From Streptomyces zagrosensis (GTDB taxonomy: Bacteria > Actinomycetota > Actinomycetes > Streptomycetales > Streptomycetaceae), in NCBI RefSeq assembly GCF_014203645.1, contig NZ_JACHJL010000026.1, positions 35,274 to 99,273 on the forward strand: DNA of 64,000 nucleotides, in the 5' to 3' direction. A model generated the notes under the pieces. That model saw only the letters and a list, made by a program, of their open reading frames with translations, had not been told where the DNA came from and ran no database searches. Position numbers and translations under genes: made by a program. This document shows, in pieces, positions 7,518 through 17,500 of the stretch (position 1 is the first letter of the stretch; each line of letters begins with the position of its first letter).

Positions 7518-8735
7518 TTACGGGACGATGCGCAGCAGCTTGTTGGGCGAGCCGCTGCCCGGGCCGGTGACCTTGCCAGAGGTGGCACCGTTCACGAGCG
7601 CGGCGGCCACCTGTGCCGGGGTGGCGTCGGGGTGGCCGGCGAGGTAGACGGTAGCCGCGCCCGCTACGTGCGGGGTGGCCATCGAGGTACCGGAGATGGT
7701 GTTGGTGGCGGTGTCGCTGGTCCGCCAGGCGCCGGTGATGTCCGATCCCGGAGCGAACAGGTCCAGGACAGAACCGTAGTTGGAGAAGCTCGACCGGGCG
7801 TCGGTCCTGGTGGTCGAGCCGACCGTGATGGCCTCGCCAACTCGGGCCGGCGAGGTGTTGCGGGCGTCGCGGTTGTCGTTTCCGGCCGCGACGGCGTACG
7901 TGACGCCCGCGCGGATGGAGTTGCGCACCGCGGTGTCCGTGGCGGTGTTGGCGCCGCCGCCGAGGGACATGTTGGCCGCCGAGGGGCCGCTGTGGTTCTT
8001 GGTGACCCAGTCGATGCCCGCCACGACCTGCGCGTTGGTGCCCGAGCCCTGGTTGTTGAGCACGCGGACCGCGACGATCTTGGCCTTCTTCGCGACGCCG
8101 TAGGAGGTGCCGGCGGTGGTCGAGGCGACGTGGGTGCCGTGACCGTGACCGTCCTGGGCGACGTTGTCGTTGTCCACCGCGTCGAAACCGTTCACGGCGC
8201 GGCCACCGAAGTCCTGGTGGCTGATGCGTACGCCGGTGTCGATGACGTAGACCGTGGCACCGCTGCCCGCGCTGTCCGGGTAGTTGTACTTCTGGTCCAG
8301 CGGAAGGTTCGCCTGGTCAACGCGGTCCAGGCCCCATGACGGCGGGTTGTTCTGGGTGCCGGTGGCGTGGACCGTGGAGTCCTGGATGACCTGGTCAACG
8401 GCCGGGTCAGCAGCAAGCTTCTTGGCCTCGCGCTCGCTGAGCTGAGCGGAGTAGCCGTTGAGCGCCGCGGTGTAGGTGAACTTCACCGTGCCGCCGTACT
8501 CGGCTATCAGTCTCTTGCCCTCAACGGAGGCGGACTTGAGTCCGGTGGCCTGGTTCAGGGTGACGATGTAACTGCCCTTGATGGCACCGGCCTTGTCCGC
8601 GTCAACGATCCGGCCCTCGGCCGCCTTGGCCTCATGGGCCTCGGCGGGGAGCGCGGTGATCGCTCCGAGCGCGGTAACGGCGGCCACCGCGGTGATCGCC
8701 GTGGCCAGTCGGGTCCTGCGGGTGGGTGTTGCCAT
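7518..8735 (-). CDS. secreted subtilisin-like serine protease (S8) with I9 propeptide
   Basis: This 405-aa preproprotein starts with a signal peptide (residues 1 to about 33: basic n-region, Ala/Val-rich h-region, cleavage after AEA). An inhibitor-I9 propeptide spans about 53-123 (GSYIVTL, then YTAALNGYSAQLS). The S8 catalytic domain follows. Catalytic residues are Asp166 (VIDTGV), His199 (HGHGTHV) and Ser351 (GTSMATPHVAG), with oxyanion Asn286 (AAGNDN), so it should be active. Length and order fit the proteinase K/aqualysin-like extracellular proteases of Streptomyces. The ATG at 8735 begins the signal peptide and has a GAGGACC-type ribosome site. The gene is monocistronic, with a long non-coding region upstream and a strong hairpin downstream. 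Confidence 0.93.
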   Translation of the reverse strand: MATPTRRTRLATAITAVAAVTALGAITALPAEAHEAKAAEGRIVDADKAGAIKGSYIVTLNQATGLKSASVEGKRLIAEYGGTVKFTYTAALNGYSAQLSEREAKKLAADPAVDQVIQDSTVHATGTQNNPPSWGLDRVDQANLPLDQKYNYPDSAGSGATVYVIDTGVRISHQDFGGRAVNGFDAVDNDNVAQDGHGHGTHVASTTAGTSYGVAKKAKIVAVRVLNNQGSGTNAQVVAGIDWVTKNHSGPSAANMSLGGGANTATDTAVRNSIRAGVTYAVAAGNDNRDARNTSPARVGEAITVGSTTRTDARSSFSNYGSVLDLFAPGSDITGAWRTSDTATNTISGTSMATPHVAGAATVYLAGHPDATPAQVAAALVNGATSGKVTGPGSGSPNKLLRIVP

Positions 8736-9538
8736 GGTGAGGGGTCCTCCTCATCGGGGCGCGCTGCGGTACACGCGCATGGGGGGTGCGGGGGTATGCG
8801 TGCGCATTTGTTGTGCTGGCTCCGGGACGGAGTGGCGGATCTGTGGGGCCACGAGGGGATTCGTCCCTGAGCCGTGCTGCCGCGTCATGGCGAGGGTGGA
8901 GAGCAGGGGCCCTCACCGGTGGGTGCTGTGACATCACACGGAGACCGCCGGGTCCGGTGGGGAGTCCGACCGCATGGTGTGCGGTCGGCGCGGGGGTGGC
9001 GGACTGCCGTTGCTGAACCTTGGCGTATTCCGCGTACATGACACAAGGGCGCACCGGGGAGCCGTTTTCCACAGTGATGCGCGCCTGCGCGGGAGCGTCT
9101 CCCCTTCACGCGATCCCCGCTGGATGCCGATGAGTGCGCGGACCTGCGACTCCCGCGCAAACTCCCGTAGGCCGCGCGATGACCGTTTACCGAACCGCCT
9201 TTCACATAAGAGTGCGTACTTGTGAAAGTCGCCGAGAGACACGGAGCCGCCTTCGCCCTTCGCGCGGGGCCCGGGTGGCGATGGGCTGGTGCCTGGCGCA
9301 CGCTGGCTTGGGGAGTGGACCCGGTTCACTCGCCTGCGGGGAACGAGCCCGTTCACTCACGCGTGTCGCGGCAGCCGCTCGCGCACCTATGCAGTGGTCC
9401 ATTGGAGTGAGTACGGATTGATGCCATTTTGAGAGGGCATCGAGCTTCACATCCCTTGTGGGCTATCTCGCAGCACCTGTTGCCGCCGGCTGGCGCCTCG
9501 CGAGGGGACGGACACCGACGAGACGAGGAGATACCCCC
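8736..9538. other. 800-bp region without a convincing gene
   Basis: The stretch lies between divergent genes for two exported proteins. Open frames exist on both strands, but none combines a ribosome site, a recognisable domain and natural composition. The only structured element I see is the inverted repeat at 9199-9228. Long promoter regions of this kind are common before developmentally controlled extracellular-protease genes; that reading is inference. Confidence 0.45.
9199..9228. promoter_or_regulatory. inverted repeat CTTTCACA / TGTGAAAG
   Basis: The 8-bp arms at 9199-9206 and 9221-9228 are perfect complements with a 14-bp spacer. The site lies in locally A/T-richer sequence about 310 bp before the small exported protein and about 460 bp from the protease start. 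It could be an operator for a dimeric regulator; no known consensus is matched with confidence. Confidence 0.45.
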
Positions 9539-9889
9539 ATGGCGAAGACGCCGAAGATCCCGAGACGCATGGGTCGGTCCGCGCTGGTTTCGGCGATGGC
9601 GTCACTGCTGTTGGGCTCCATGTCCCTCAGCGCCCAGGCGGCTACGGGAGAGTTCGAGTACCTGAGAGCAGACAACAACAGGCCGGACACCATCTCCGAT
9701 CCGCCCAACGGCTGTCGGGCGATCAGTGGTGGTGCCGCCAACGCCAGTAACCGTACGGACACCGTGGCCACCGTCAACCGGTTCGCCGACTGTCGCCCCT
9801 CCGGAGCGATCGCCACGGTGGCGGCGCGCGGCGGCACCTGGGACGGTGTTCCCACGTTCACCGTGGCGCAGGGCGTGCGGTTCGGCTGA
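9539..9889 (+). CDS. small exported protein of unknown function
   Basis: This 116-aa protein begins with a typical Sec signal peptide: basic residues 3-13 (KTPKIPRRMGR), a hydrophobic core (SALVSAMASLLLGSMSL), and a likely cleavage at AQA about residue 34. The mature part of about 82 residues has two cysteines (NGCRAI and ADCRPSG) that could form one disulfide, and a Gly/Val-rich end (FTVAQGVRFG). I recognise no domain. The ATG at 9539 follows GAGGAG by 8 nt. It is a single gene, divergent from the subtilase. A 14-bp stem-loop about 90 nt after the stop is a good terminator candidate. Confidence 0.75.
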   Translation: MAKTPKIPRRMGRSALVSAMASLLLGSMSLSAQAATGEFEYLRADNNRPDTISDPPNGCRAISGGAANASNRTDTVATVNRFADCRPSGAIATVAARGGTWDGVPTFTVAQGVRFG

Positions 9890-9975
9890 TCTTGCAGTTC
9901 GCTCCCGTCCACCCTCGACGGCAGCAGCGGCTGGGCCGGGCCCTTTCGGAGCCGCCGCCTAGCACGCCTCCCGCT

Positions 9976-10012
9976 GGGGCAGGCCCGGCACGCCTCCCGC
10001 CGGGCCTGCCCC
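9976..10012. terminator. 14-bp stem-loop terminator
   Basis: Arms at 9976-9989 and 9999-10012 are perfectly complementary (GGGGCAGGCCCGGC and its reverse complement) with a 9-nt loop. It lies between the convergent ends of the small exported protein and the 1440-aa gene, and could serve either side. The rest of 9890-10215 holds only short CTGGCC/GAGCCAG repeats. Confidence 0.75.
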
Positions 10013-10215
10013 GTCCACCACGGGCCTGGCCGCAAGCCGTTCACCCAGCACGGACCTGGCCGCTCTGGCTGCCCTGGCCACCTGAGCCAGCTGAGCCAGC
10101 CCGGCCCCCTTGGCTGCCCTGATCACCCGCGGTCAGGGTCTTGCACACCGCCGGGCGCAGGACGCCAGGCCGGAACGCACAGCTGCCAACCAGCGCCGAC
10201 CCGGCAGCCTCCAGG

Positions 10216-13200
10216 TCACTCATCAAGAACGATCTTCCCCAGCAGTGAGACAGCCAGCCCGAAGTGGTCGGCGTGGATCAGCCGGCGGCCCACCGGAAAC
10301 GCCGTGCCGTTCACCGTGATCGTGCCGGTGGCCGTCGTCCGGTCAGTCAGATACGTCTCGTACTCCTCGATCCGCAGCCGGTAGACCGAGGGCGGCAGGA
10401 GTTGCGGCGCAGGCGGCGTCAGCAGGCCCGACCAGGCGAAGCCGCCACCGCGTACAGCGCAGTCGATGGTCACGGCGGACCCCATATCGGCCCAGCTCAG
10501 GTCAGAGCCGGCGACTTCACGACGCTGGAACGTGGCCAGCACCCGCCGGCTGGCCGCCATGCCGGGCAGTCCTGCGCCGACCCGCTCGCCGACTGAGTTG
10601 GCTGCGACGGGGCCGCTCAGCTCAAGCTGGATCGTGCCGCCGGTGGCCATCGCGGCGGACACCGTGCGGTCGGGCACCAGTTGGGTGAACTCGGCCGTCG
10701 TCACCTTGGACAGGTGCAGCGGCTCGACGGAGTGCGGCTGATAGCGGGCGACGGCCAACCGGAGGTAGGGAAAGTAGGCGGTGCCGTCCGCCGTATCGCC
10801 CAAAGCCACGTCAATGTCGCAATACCACAGCCCCACCCGCTCATCGAACTCGGGCACGAAGGCCGCGATGTCCACCGTCGCCGGCTGGCCTCCCACCAGT
10901 TCGGCCAGCACTCGGCCGGTTGCGGCGACCTCCGCGTTCGGGAAGTTGGCTGCCGTGAGCGAGGGCGAAGCGGTGGTATCGGACCACACCGGGTCGGTGC
11001 CGTACCGGGTGACGAGTTGGTCCGGCAGCTCGGGTCCGGTGGTGGCGCCCGGGTCGAGCACGACCGCCAGCAGTTCATCGTCCCCCGAGGAGAACCAGGG
11101 TCGCTTGACGTACACGCGCACCCCGGCGCGCCTGCGAGTGCGGGTCACCCGGTGCTGCCGGTGATCGACCGTGCGCTCCCATTGGAAGGTGGGCACGATA
11201 TGGCTCAGCTCCGGTGGCTCCGGCCTGCGGGTGCTGGGCACCGACCAGCCCTGGCCCGATGGGCTCGTGCTGTCCAGCCCGCCCCTGGTGATCAGTTCGG
11301 TGCGCGCGGTGATCGCCGGGTGGAAGTATTCCCGGAACCGGGTGGTCGCGGTCGGTGTGTACGTGACGTTGCGGTGCCGGGTGTCGCGGAACTCGTGCCG
11401 TACGCCCGACAGCGAGCGGCTGTCTTGCCCGGGTTCCACGGTGACATCACCGACGTGGGCATGACCGGTGATGCGCTCCGGAGCTGACTCGGTGACGTCG
11501 TCGCTCCACTCTTGCCAGGTGGCGTTCACATCGATCCGACCCGTGCTCTTGGCGTGGAAGCGCACACTGCCGCTCAGGTCGGCGAAGGTTGCTTCGGCAC
11601 GGCGGTGGAACGTCAACTCGCCAAGGACCGGGCGCTCCAGCGGCTTTTCCACGGCGTGCACCAGGGTGAGTGCGACCCAGGGGGTGATCATCCAGTTTTC
11701 GCCGTCGGCAGACGCGGCCGTGATCTCTTCCTTCTTGGCCGGCGGCAGGCCGCTCGTCGGGTCATTCCACAGCCAGGAGCCGGTGAGCAGCCGCCAGTTG
11801 TGGAAGGTCTCCAGATCGTCACGGTGGATGTGGCAGCTCATCCGGACCGTGGCGAACTCGGCCTTGGGCAAGAACACGGTCAGCTCGCGGTCGAGCAGCC
11901 CGCGCCAAACCGGTGGGCCGCTGCCCTCCTCGATCTTCAACCGCAGCGGCCTGGCCTGCGGCCACGGGCCGGGGAACGAGTAGATCTCGTTGGGCTTGGC
12001 GCCGGGCAACCCGCGTAGCGAGAGGCCGCGCGCCATGACGTCGGGCAGATAAGGCAGCATCAGTTGGCGGCCGTCGTGGACGACGTACTCGCCGGGGGAC
12101 AGGCCGTCGCCGCGCAGCACCGGCAGCTCGGTGAGCGGCTCGGTGTCGCGCGCGTTGTGCTTGGCGACATGGATCTGCCGGGTGGCCTTGAGGTCGATCA
12201 CCCGGTCCGGGTTCTCCGGGAGGCTGACCTTGGTGTCGAGGTAGCTGCCCGCCTCGCGGGACGCGGCGGCGAAGAACTGCCGCCGCAGTGCTGCCGGCTT
12301 GTCCGGCCCGAAGACCGCGTCGTATACGCCGTGTTGCTCGGCCATCTGGAGCGAGGTCTTGGGCGGGCTGAGGTGCCGCTCGTCGAAGGACCGGTACTGC
12401 CGGTTGAGCCCGTCCACCGGCGAATCGGGCTCATGGTCGGGAACCTCGCGGTTGCGACGCATGGCCCACTCGTCCGGGCGCATCGGCGTTCCCTCGTCGG
12501 ACACGGTGCTGCGGATCACCAACCGGGGCTCCGACTCGCCCTCCAGGAAGGGCCAGCGGGGCACGATCGCGGGCGGTGGCACCGGCTCCCAGCGACCGTA
12601 GGTGAGCGGGCCCGTCGAGGTTCCTTCGACGGTGCCGGTGTCAGGGCCAAGGCCGTTGCCCGCCAGATCGACGAGCCGGGCACGCAGCCGGTAGGTGTGC
12701 TGGTAGCGCAGCGCCGGGAGGCTGCCGCGCTGCGGCCTGAACGTGGTGTCCAGCGGGAATTCCGGCGAGATCTCGGGTGCGGGAATGTGCGGCTGATTGT
12801 CCTCGCCGATGGTGCGGCCAGGCGGGGGCGCGGCCAGACTCCAGCCGTGCCAGCCGAACAGCGCCTGGTGTACGTAGTGTTGGCGGGCGTCGAGCTGGTC
12901 TTGGGTCACCGTGCTGGCCTTGACGTGGCCCTCATCTGGCCCGGCCTGGATCGGGAGCGGGGGCCTGCCCTGCCGCCTGATCGTATAGCTGCCGGTGCGC
13001 GCGCACAGCGACTGCCAACGGGTGACCTGGCCCGTCGCGTCGTCCACCACACCGACGTCCACACGGTAGCCGCGGACCAGGTGCGCGGCGTCCAAGATGG
13101 CGGCGGGGACCGCGGCGCCATCCGCGCCGACACCGGCCGTGTGCCGGGCGTCGGCCTCCAACTGGTCGGCGAGCGCCGCGTCCCGGCCCTCGATGAGCAC

Positions 13201-14538
13201 GGTGATCCCGGCGCCGTGCAGGGCGGGCAGCGCCGTGCTGTCCGGGGCGGTTGCGCTCGCCGGGTCGGTGGGGATCGTCACCAGTTGGTCGAAGATCCGG
13301 GAGAACTCGACGAACTTCATCGCCGCGCCATCCACATCGAGGTCGGTAACGTGCACCCGGCTGTCCCCAAGGCCCAGCATCCGGCGCCCGTACGGCCCGC
13401 TGTCCTGCGCGTACGCCTCGAACCGCTGCCCCGCGGCGTACCGCAGACTCGTCCACGGCCGCAGCCCCTCGCCGGCGTTGAGCCCGTCGTGGGGCGGGAC
13501 GAAGGACACCCGGGCCTGCCACTGGTCGGCGAGCCCGGCCGGCGGGGTGACCAGGAGGTCGATGGCGAGGCCGAAGCGCCGCAGCAGTTCCGGGTAGTCG
13601 GCGAGCAGGGCGCAGGCCGAGTGGAAGTCGAGGTCGGGCTTCTCCGGTGGGGGTGGTGGTGGGTCTGCGGTTGCGCCCGGCGTGGGGGGCCCGGAGCGGC
13701 GGTCGTAGAACCGGTACGCCTCGGCGAAACCGAGTTCTGCGTGGAAGGGCTCGTAGTCCGGGTGCGAGCGGTCGATGTAGCGGGGCCGGTAGGGGTTGTC
13801 GGCGGCTGGTGTGCCCGCCGCACCGCCGGTGGCGGCCGGTCCCCCGCCGCCCGCGGGGCGACCGATGAGGCCATCGAGGCGGCGGTACGAGGCTCCTACG
13901 GAGCGTGCGAGTGCCCTGATGGGCTCGGTGAGGGGCGCCGTCAGATCATGCGGGTATGGGTGGTCCCAACTCGGCAGGGGTTGCGGCGGCTCGAAGCCGT
14001 TGGGGCTCTCGACAGGCTCGGCCCCGGCTGGCCCTCGCGGGGCGTCGGCGAGGGGAGCGGACTGGTTCGGCGGGCCGCCGGCGCGCGCTTCCTCGCCGCC
14101 CGGGTCGGGGAACGCCCTGCGCGCGGCGGTCGCCGTCACGGCCGTCTCGTACAACCCGGTGACCTGGGTGTGGACCGCCTTGCTGGGGAACGACCGCAGC
14201 GTGAGCGGCTCCGCACTGGCCACGATGGCCGCCGTGGTGGGCGCGTTGACCTTGGTGTCGGTACGGAACAACTCCTGCCAGATCGCGCTGTCGGCCGGCG
14301 GGTAGCGGTCCGGCTGCGGGGCGGTGGACACGGCGACGCCGGCGGCGCCCGGTGCCCGGAACTCCACCTGGAGGGCGGCTGCGTACCGGGCCAGCGTCGC
14401 GGGCCAGTCGATGAAGTTGCCGAAGGAGGCGAGTTGGGTTCCTCCGGTCAGTCGGGGGCTGACCAGCACGGTCAGCCGCAGCTTGGCGTCGGGCGTGAGC
14501 CCGTCGGGCAGGACGGTCCACCGGATCGACTCGGGCAT
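10216..14538 (-). CDS. very large protein of unknown function (1440 aa), second gene of a pair
   Basis: I do not recognise this protein. It lacks a signal peptide and long hydrophobic stretches. The N-terminal ~70 residues are beta-like (KLRLTVLVSPRLTGG, then FGNFIDWPATL). A Pro/Gly-rich linker lies at about 150-200 and another near 235-260 (GGGPAATGGAAGTPA). The long remainder alternates Arg/Asp/Pro-rich segments with beta-strand patterns, for example HIHRDDLETFHNWRLLTG, ITGHAHVGDVTVEPGQ and LRIEEYETYLTDRTTATG near the C-terminus. The style suggests a large multi-domain structural or binding protein rather than an enzyme with a compact motif. The ATG at 14538 lies 3 nt after the stop of the 1262-aa gene, so the two are translationally coupled. 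Composition matches the host. Confidence 0.7.
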   Translation of the reverse strand: MPESIRWTVLPDGLTPDAKLRLTVLVSPRLTGGTQLASFGNFIDWPATLARYAAALQVEFRAPGAAGVAVSTAPQPDRYPPADSAIWQELFRTDTKVNAPTTAAIVASAEPLTLRSFPSKAVHTQVTGLYETAVTATAARRAFPDPGGEEARAGGPPNQSAPLADAPRGPAGAEPVESPNGFEPPQPLPSWDHPYPHDLTAPLTEPIRALARSVGASYRRLDGLIGRPAGGGGPAATGGAAGTPAADNPYRPRYIDRSHPDYEPFHAELGFAEAYRFYDRRSGPPTPGATADPPPPPPEKPDLDFHSACALLADYPELLRRFGLAIDLLVTPPAGLADQWQARVSFVPPHDGLNAGEGLRPWTSLRYAAGQRFEAYAQDSGPYGRRMLGLGDSRVHVTDLDVDGAAMKFVEFSRIFDQLVTIPTDPASATAPDSTALPALHGAGITVLIEGRDAALADQLEADARHTAGVGADGAAVPAAILDAAHLVRGYRVDVGVVDDATGQVTRWQSLCARTGSYTIRRQGRPPLPIQAGPDEGHVKASTVTQDQLDARQHYVHQALFGWHGWSLAAPPPGRTIGEDNQPHIPAPEISPEFPLDTTFRPQRGSLPALRYQHTYRLRARLVDLAGNGLGPDTGTVEGTSTGPLTYGRWEPVPPPAIVPRWPFLEGESEPRLVIRSTVSDEGTPMRPDEWAMRRNREVPDHEPDSPVDGLNRQYRSFDERHLSPPKTSLQMAEQHGVYDAVFGPDKPAALRRQFFAAASREAGSYLDTKVSLPENPDRVIDLKATRQIHVAKHNARDTEPLTELPVLRGDGLSPGEYVVHDGRQLMLPYLPDVMARGLSLRGLPGAKPNEIYSFPGPWPQARPLRLKIEEGSGPPVWRGLLDRELTVFLPKAEFATVRMSCHIHRDDLETFHNWRLLTGSWLWNDPTSGLPPAKKEEITAASADGENWMITPWVALTLVHAVEKPLERPVLGELTFHRRAEATFADLSGSVRFHAKSTGRIDVNATWQEWSDDVTESAPERITGHAHVGDVTVEPGQDSRSLSGVRHEFRDTRHRNVTYTPTATTRFREYFHPAITARTELITRGGLDSTSPSGQGWSVPSTRRPEPPELSHIVPTFQWERTVDHRQHRVTRTRRRAGVRVYVKRPWFSSGDDELLAVVLDPGATTGPELPDQLVTRYGTDPVWSDTTASPSLTAANFPNAEVAATGRVLAELVGGQPATVDIAAFVPEFDERVGLWYCDIDVALGDTADGTAYFPYLRLAVARYQPHSVEPLHLSKVTTAEFTQLVPDRTVSAAMATGGTIQLELSGPVAANSVGERVGAGLPGMAASRRVLATFQRREVAGSDLSWADMGSAVTIDCAVRGGGFAWSGLLTPPAPQLLPPSVYRLRIEEYETYLTDRTTATGTITVNGTAFPVGRRLIHADHFGLAVSLLGKIVLDE

Positions 14539-14541
14539 GGC

Positions 14542-17500
14542 TCAGCTCACTTCCGCGAAGGCGGTGCAGTATTCATCGACGGGGTCGCGCCGCGCGCCGG
14601 TGACCGGGTCGGGGTAGGGGCTCATCATCTGGGCGAAGGTGGGCGGCCGTACGGCCTCTGGGGCCGGGCCCGCCAGCGCGTCCTGGCTCTCGCCGCCGCC
14701 CACGAACGTCTTCTCGCACTCGATCGTGACGGACTGGGACCAGAAGCCGATGTGGATGCTGATGGTGATCTTGGCCCGGCCCGAGACCTTGCCGGGCTGC
14801 CAGGTCAGTTCGAGGTAGAGCTCGATGGAGGCCGAGACGATGCCGAGCACATCGACCTCTCCGCGGGCCCGGAAGTACCCGGCCAGCCGGGCCTCTCCGG
14901 AGTCGAGCTCCAGCCGGAAGTAGATCCCGGCCATCACCGACAGGCTGCCACTGGCGACGCCGAGGTTCATCGAGACCGCGGCACCGAACTCCAGCGCCGC
15001 CTCTAGGACCGCCACCCGTTTGGGGGTGAGCACGATGCCGAAGAACCCGCCGCCGCCGAGCATGGACACGGTCAGCCGGAAGGGGGCCTGCCGGGTGCAG
15101 AAGGAGAAGCCGACCTCCAGCGACTTACCGATGAAGGGCAGGTTGAGATACGCGGCAAGGCGCAGGTTCTCCAGGCTGAACACGCCGACCGCCAAGTTGG
15201 GCAGCGGCAGCGCGTACGAGGCGACGATGCCGCTGCTGCTGACCTGGATGCCGGGCGGATCGCTGAAGCCGTCGAAGGGGATGAGCTGGCGCAGGGTCTC
15301 CACGAAGGACAACGGGCCGATGAACTCCACGCCCCGGAAGGCCACTTCGACGTCGAGCTTCTTGCCCGCTCGGGCCGTGAAGCGGATGCGCTCGAAGTTC
15401 AACCGCATCGCGTTGAAGCTGGGCACCAGGACCAGATCGAACTCTTCGAGGCTACAGGTGACATCGGCGCCGGACGACAGGTCAGGGCGCAGCGAGCCGC
15501 GTAGGTCCACGACGAGTGAGAAGCGCCCGGTGGGCTTGCCCGGCTCGGCGTGCGGAACGAAGATGGGATCGCCCGGCGGGAAGGGCTTGATCTCCGGGTT
15601 CCACTCCAGCCGCGCGTTGATCGTCTCGGGTAGCTTCGCACCCTTGCCTGCCTTCTCCACGGCCTGCCGCAAGGACAGCACCTGCCCGGCCGAGTTGTTC
15701 CAGGTGGCGACCGTCTGCCGTACCCGGTCCAGCAGGGCGCGTACCCCCGGGTCGGCGCCGGGCGGCAGGGTGTTCAGCAGCTCGGTGAGGGCGGCGTCGA
15801 AAGCGTTGAAGGCGGTGTCGATCTGGGCCAGGTCGATGGGTCCTGGCTTGCCTGAGAGGGCTTGCGCCAGATAGGCGCCGATCACCTTGACCAGCGCCTC
15901 CGCCGTTTGCAGCACCCGCCGGCCCGCCGGTGAATAGCGTTCGGCCTCGTTCTCGATGAGGTCGCGGATGCGGCGTAGCTCGGACAGGAAGCCGGTGACG
16001 GCGTTGATGCTCTCGGTGAAGAAGTTGGGCACCTTCAGGGGCTGGTCGAGCCCGGCCTTTTTGACCAGATCGGCCAGCGGGAGGATGCCGAGCAAGTTGG
16101 CGCCCAGGAGGCCAAGGACGTCGGATGCGTGGAAGAAGTCGGTGGGTTCGAAGGTGCCGTTGGCGATCGACTCCAGCGCGTCGGCTCCGCCCGCCACGAC
16201 GCCGGAGACCGGCCCCGTCTTACGGGACAGGCCGGCCACGTCGAAGCTCGGCGCGACCAGTCCGCCGGATCGGTCGCTTTGTTTGCCGAAGTTCATGGCC
16301 AGTGGCAGATCCGGCGCACCCAGTACGGGAAGCACGTTGACGAAGACCTCGCCCAGATTGGCCTTGCGTAGCCCCTGGTCGATCTGGCTGAAGCCGGACT
16401 CGGTGAACCGCTTGGCGTAGGTCACCGGCACGGTGAAGTCGTTGCCGCTGAGCTGGCTGACCGCGGGCACCGTGACGGCGGCCCAGCGCAGTTGGGGGAA
16501 GAAATGGGTGTCGCTGAGCGAGGGGGTGTGCAGCCCCGGTGGCGCCTCCACTCCCCACACCATCTGAGCCACGTCCAAGCTGGTGTCGTCCGGCTTGAAG
16601 CTGGGGGCGAGCGCCACGGCCTGGCCGAGGAGGTCGGCCGTGGTCTCGGGGGCCGGTTCGAACGAGGCGTCGGATGCCGCCAGCGGCATCGGGGCAAGTG
16701 CGTTGTACTCGGCGACGATGGCGGCGAGTTGTCCCTGAGACCCACGGTCCTCGGTGAGGAAGAGCAGCGGCGTACGGAACTCGACGGTCCGGCCCTCGTG
16801 GTCCACGGCGGTGACCTTGAAGCGGAAGGGGGTCTCGGCCCGCGTGGCGGGGAAGAAATGGCAGGACTCGGGCGTGGGGATGTCGTTGGTGAGGTTCGGT
16901 GTGACCAGCGTGTCAATGCGCACGGAGGTGAAGGGGAACTGCACATTGGCCAGGGGGCTGGTCTCCGCCGCGCCGATGGGCAGTGCGCGCTTCACGTCGT
17001 AGGTGCGCAGCGGTTGCCGTACGACGATGAACCGCCGCTGGAACAGATAGGCCGCGCGCGCGTCGTCGAACTTTCGCTCCGTGACCTGAATGAGGTCCGC
17101 CCGGTGCCCGAAGGGGCACAAAAAGCCGGAGAACATCACCCGGACGTAGTGGTCGCGGCCCATCGCCGCGCGGTGCCGCCACTCCGAGAGCGTGATACCG
17201 CTGGGCCGGCTCGGCCACTGGCCGAGGCTGTCGAGCCAGCCGCCCACGGCCGACAGCATGAGGGTGTCCACCGCCACAGGTAGCGGCGTAAAGGGCTGCC
17301 CCTCGGGGGTGGTCAGCCCGTCGTTGGATGTCAGTTCGACGATCGCGTTGCGGTGGGCGGCGCTGAGCGAGGCGGTGAAGGTCTCGGGCGCGCCCGGGTC
17401 GGGGCCGCGGTCCCGGTTCCACACCGCGCGTACGGTCCGGTCCTGCGGCAGCCCGGCCCGGTGCGTGAGCCGCGTGTGCCACAGCTCGACCCGCTCGCCC

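Noticed and set aside
8934..9356. 140-codon minus-strand frame in the long gene-free region
   Set aside because: No ribosome site and low-complexity Arg/Pro/Ser composition.
10264..15006. Long open frames on the plus strand opposite the 1440-aa and 1262-aa genes (one of 980 codons)
   Set aside because: They are GC-bias shadows: repetitive Arg/Gly/Ala composition, no ribosome sites, no domains.
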